From the NCBI GenBank assembly GCA_021296095.1, contig JAGWBB010000010.1:1-42945 (forward strand): 42,945 nt of DNA, in the 5' to 3' direction. The position numbers were made by a program, and so were the translations under genes. Of this stretch, positions 41,660 to 42,945 are shown in pieces (position 1 is the stretch's first letter; each line of letters begins with the position of its first letter). This DNA is from Desulfurellaceae bacterium. GTDB lineage: Bacteria; Desulfobacterota; Binatia; Bin18. The notes under the pieces are model-generated. The model did not search any database and was not told the DNA's origin. It saw only the letters and a program-made list of their open reading frames with translations.

Positions 41660-41684
41660 GTTGAATTTGAAAATCAATTTCAAC
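41660..41684 (+). promoter_or_regulatory. Fur-box-like operator 5
   Basis: GTTGAA...TTCAAC is the outer repeat, and TTGAAA-ATCAA-TTTCAA the inner one (41667-41683). The core TGAAAATCAATTTCA (41668-41682) fits TGA-N9-TCA. TTGACA lies at 41628-41633. The box ends 12 nt before leader copy C, so the RNA from this promoter would start very close to that element. Confidence 0.7.
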
Positions 41685-41696
41685 TGACAGAGTAGA

Positions 41697-41756
41697 GGCC
41701 AGCAGCGATACAGCTCAGAGCCCGCCAGGAAGCATGTTTTCCGGCGGGCTTTTTTT
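41697..41756 (+). promoter_or_regulatory. Leader element copy C (GGCCAG...CAGAGCCC) ending in an intrinsic terminator
   Basis: GGCCAG (41697-41702) and CAGAGCCC (41716-41723) are 13 nt apart, matching copies A and B. The 3' part again flows into a terminator stem. It lies directly after operator 5 and about 130 nt before the TonB receptor start. The transcript from the promoter to the T-run would be only about 70-95 nt. Confidence 0.6.
41719..41756 (+). terminator. Intrinsic terminator within leader copy C
   Basis: AGCCCGCC (41719-41726) and GGCGGGCT (41743-41750) form a perfect 8-bp stem, extended above a one-base bulge by GGAA/TTCC, and followed by seven T. Like the one in copy B it precedes a gene. 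Confidence 0.9.
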
Positions 41757-41884
41757 ATGGACGGATAACAGGAGTGCAACAGCGGGGCGACCAGCCTCCC
41801 GGCCAGGGATGACAAGAGCAGACCTGTCGTTACGGCAGACTCTGGCCGACTCGGGAGGTTTGCCCAGGCCGAAAAAGAGAGCGT

Positions 41885-42945
41885 ATGCGAACCAGCTGTG
41901 TTTGGAGCCTGGCGGCCGTTCTTGTCGTGTGTCTGGGGACCACCAGCCCGGCCCAGGACTCCCCGCAGCAGACACCAGCCTCGGGCGAACAGCCCGTGTC
42001 GCAACCCGTCCCGCCGTCGTCCGCTCCGGCTGTCATGCTGGACAAAATATCGGTAACAGCCACAAAAAGTGAGGAACGTTCGGTGTCCAATATCCCCGGC
42101 CATGTCAGCGTCATCGACCGCCAGGACATTGAGCGTTACCAGGCCCAGGACCTGGCCGACCTGCTGCGCTATGAGCCGGGCATAGACATTGTTTCGGGAC
42201 CACGCCGCATCACCGAACGGCCCTCGATTCGCGGGCTGAGCGGCACCCGCGTCCTGCTGACCGTCGACGGCGCCCGGCTCAATTACAACACCGCCCATGG
42301 GGGCAACCTCAACTTCGTTGACATCGAGTCCTTGGAACGGCTCGAAATCATCCGCGGCCCGGCCTCGGCGCTGTACGGCAGCAGCGCCCTGGGCGGCACG
42401 ATCAATATGCTGACCAAGAGCGGCAGTGAAATGCTCCGCCCCGGCCAGACGGTGGGCGCCCGGGCGCGCTGGACGTTTAACAGCAACAACCAGGAGCTGA
42501 GCGAGCACGTCTCCCTGTACGGCATCATTGGCAAGCGTTTCGATTACATCGTCAGCTACACCCGCCACGACGCGAGCGATGTGGAGACGGCCAGAGACAC
42601 CATCGACAACAGCGGCTTCCGCACAAATGACGTGTTTCTCAAGAGCCGCTATTTTGTGACCGAGCGGGATACGCTGAGTTTCACCACCCAACTCTTTCGC
42701 GACACCTCGGATATTCCCTTTGCGTCGAGCGACCAATACGCCAGCCGTACCCAAGACGATGATACGGACCGCAATCTGTTCAACCTGCGCTACGAACACC
42801 ACTCACCGGGTTCGTGGCTGAGCCGCATCACCTGGCTGGGCTATCTGCACCAGACCGATATTCAGGAGGACGAAAAGCGCCGCGCCCCGGACCACAGTCG
42901 GACACGCATCAAGGACGACCTGGACTGGGACACCTGGGGCAGCGA
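41885..42945 (+). CDS. TonB-dependent outer-membrane receptor, heme/hemoglobin-receptor-like (3' end cut by window edge)
   Basis: The visible 353 residues contain a signal peptide (about 1-23), a Pro/Gln/Ser-rich linker (24-50) and a TonB box region (MLDKISVTATK, 51-61). The plug domain carries VIDRQDIERYQAQDLADLL, RPSIRGLSGTRVLLTVDGAR, and LEIIRGPASALYGSSALGGTINM. The first barrel strands then follow. The plug resembles TonB-hemin receptors, though siderophore receptors share most of it, so the ligand is open. ATG 41885 has AAAGAGAG upstream. The gene is missing its C-terminal barrel only because the window ends. Control is by Fur-box operator 5 and the attenuator-like copy C. Confidence 0.92.
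   Translation, partial: MRTSCVWSLAAVLVVCLGTTSPAQDSPQQTPASGEQPVSQPVPPSSAPAVMLDKISVTATKSEERSVSNIPGHVSVIDRQDIERYQAQDLADLLRYEPGIDIVSGPRRITERPSIRGLSGTRVLLTVDGARLNYNTAHGGNLNFVDIESLERLEIIRGPASALYGSSALGGTINMLTKSGSEMLRPGQTVGARARWTFNSNNQELSEHVSLYGIIGKRFDYIVSYTRHDASDVETARDTIDNSGFRTNDVFLKSRYFVTERDTLSFTTQLFRDTSDIPFASSDQYASRTQDDDTDRNLFNLRYEHHSPGSWLSRITWLGYLHQTDIQEDEKRRAPDHSRTRIKDDLDWDTWGS

Noticed and set aside
41650-41700. Possible known iron or metal riboswitch at the TonB receptor leader
   Set aside because: I compared the element by memory with cobalamin, NiCo, yybP-ykoY, preQ1 and fluoride motifs and saw none of their conserved cores, so I did not assign a known class.

Overview
The window is GC-rich DNA from a Gram-negative bacterium: it encodes LPS-core sugar genes, a TonB-dependent receptor and an outer-membrane porin. 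The gene content (split B12-dependent acyl-CoA mutase, several acyl-CoA dehydrogenase and crotonase genes, alaC-hom-thrC-apgM order, yicC-gmk-rsh order) resembles deltaproteobacteria-like or other poorly cultured GC-rich lineages. I cannot place it more precisely from sequence alone. No insertion sequence, integrase, CRISPR array or rRNA was seen.

Region 1 (1-21.6 kb, almost all minus strand) is metabolic. From the right it holds pyrE, an alpha/beta hydrolase, two divergent acyl-CoA dehydrogenases, a metallo-beta-lactamase-fold lactonase-like protein and an FmdB zinc-ribbon protein. Next comes a tight three-gene unit, D-amino-acid-oxidase-like / murL / murD2, which encodes the alternative route to D-glutamate in peptidoglycan: L-Glu is ligated first and epimerised afterwards. 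A DUF35 protein, an unusual SDR and rsmI follow. A well-formed promoter then drives alaC-hom-thrC-apgM-glpX-enoyl-CoA hydratase, ending at a clear terminator. The left end is a B12 mutase (large and small subunits) whose substrate residues look like isobutyryl-CoA mutase, then a truncated FAD oxidoreductase.

Region 2 (21.8-31.7 kb, plus strand) is an envelope and housekeeping run: GT9 heptosyltransferase-like, a sulfatase-fold protein with Thr at the nucleophile position, a WaaP-like kinase fused to a GT2 glycosyltransferase, GT4, heptose-7-phosphate kinase, yicC, gmk and a bifunctional (p)ppGpp synthetase/hydrolase. rpoZ, often found between gmk and rsh, is absent. A coiled-coil ORF, tRNA-Arg(ACG) and tRNA-Ser(GCU) follow on the minus strand.

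Region 3 (32.5-42.9 kb) is an iron-responsive locus with five Fur-box-like 15-bp operators (TGA-N9-TCA, 7-1-7 symmetry). It encodes a Com-like zinc finger, a porin, a predicted flavinylated periplasmic protein with a His-bearing four-helix membrane partner and ApbE, a small hypothetical protein, a bacterioferritin-like protein, a 71-aa Cys protein, an imelysin, a di-heme (DUF1111) oxidoreductase and a TonB receptor. The imelysin and the di-heme protein share an unusual N-terminal domain.

The most interesting signal is a repeated untranslated element, GGCCAG-N11-13-CAGAGCCC, found three times in this locus (before the porin, before the 71-aa gene and imelysin, and before the TonB receptor). 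Its 3' half forms the 5' arm of an intrinsic terminator in two copies and pairs with the Shine-Dalgarno sequence in the third. It is a candidate undescribed iron-linked leader RNA or Fur-controlled small RNA.
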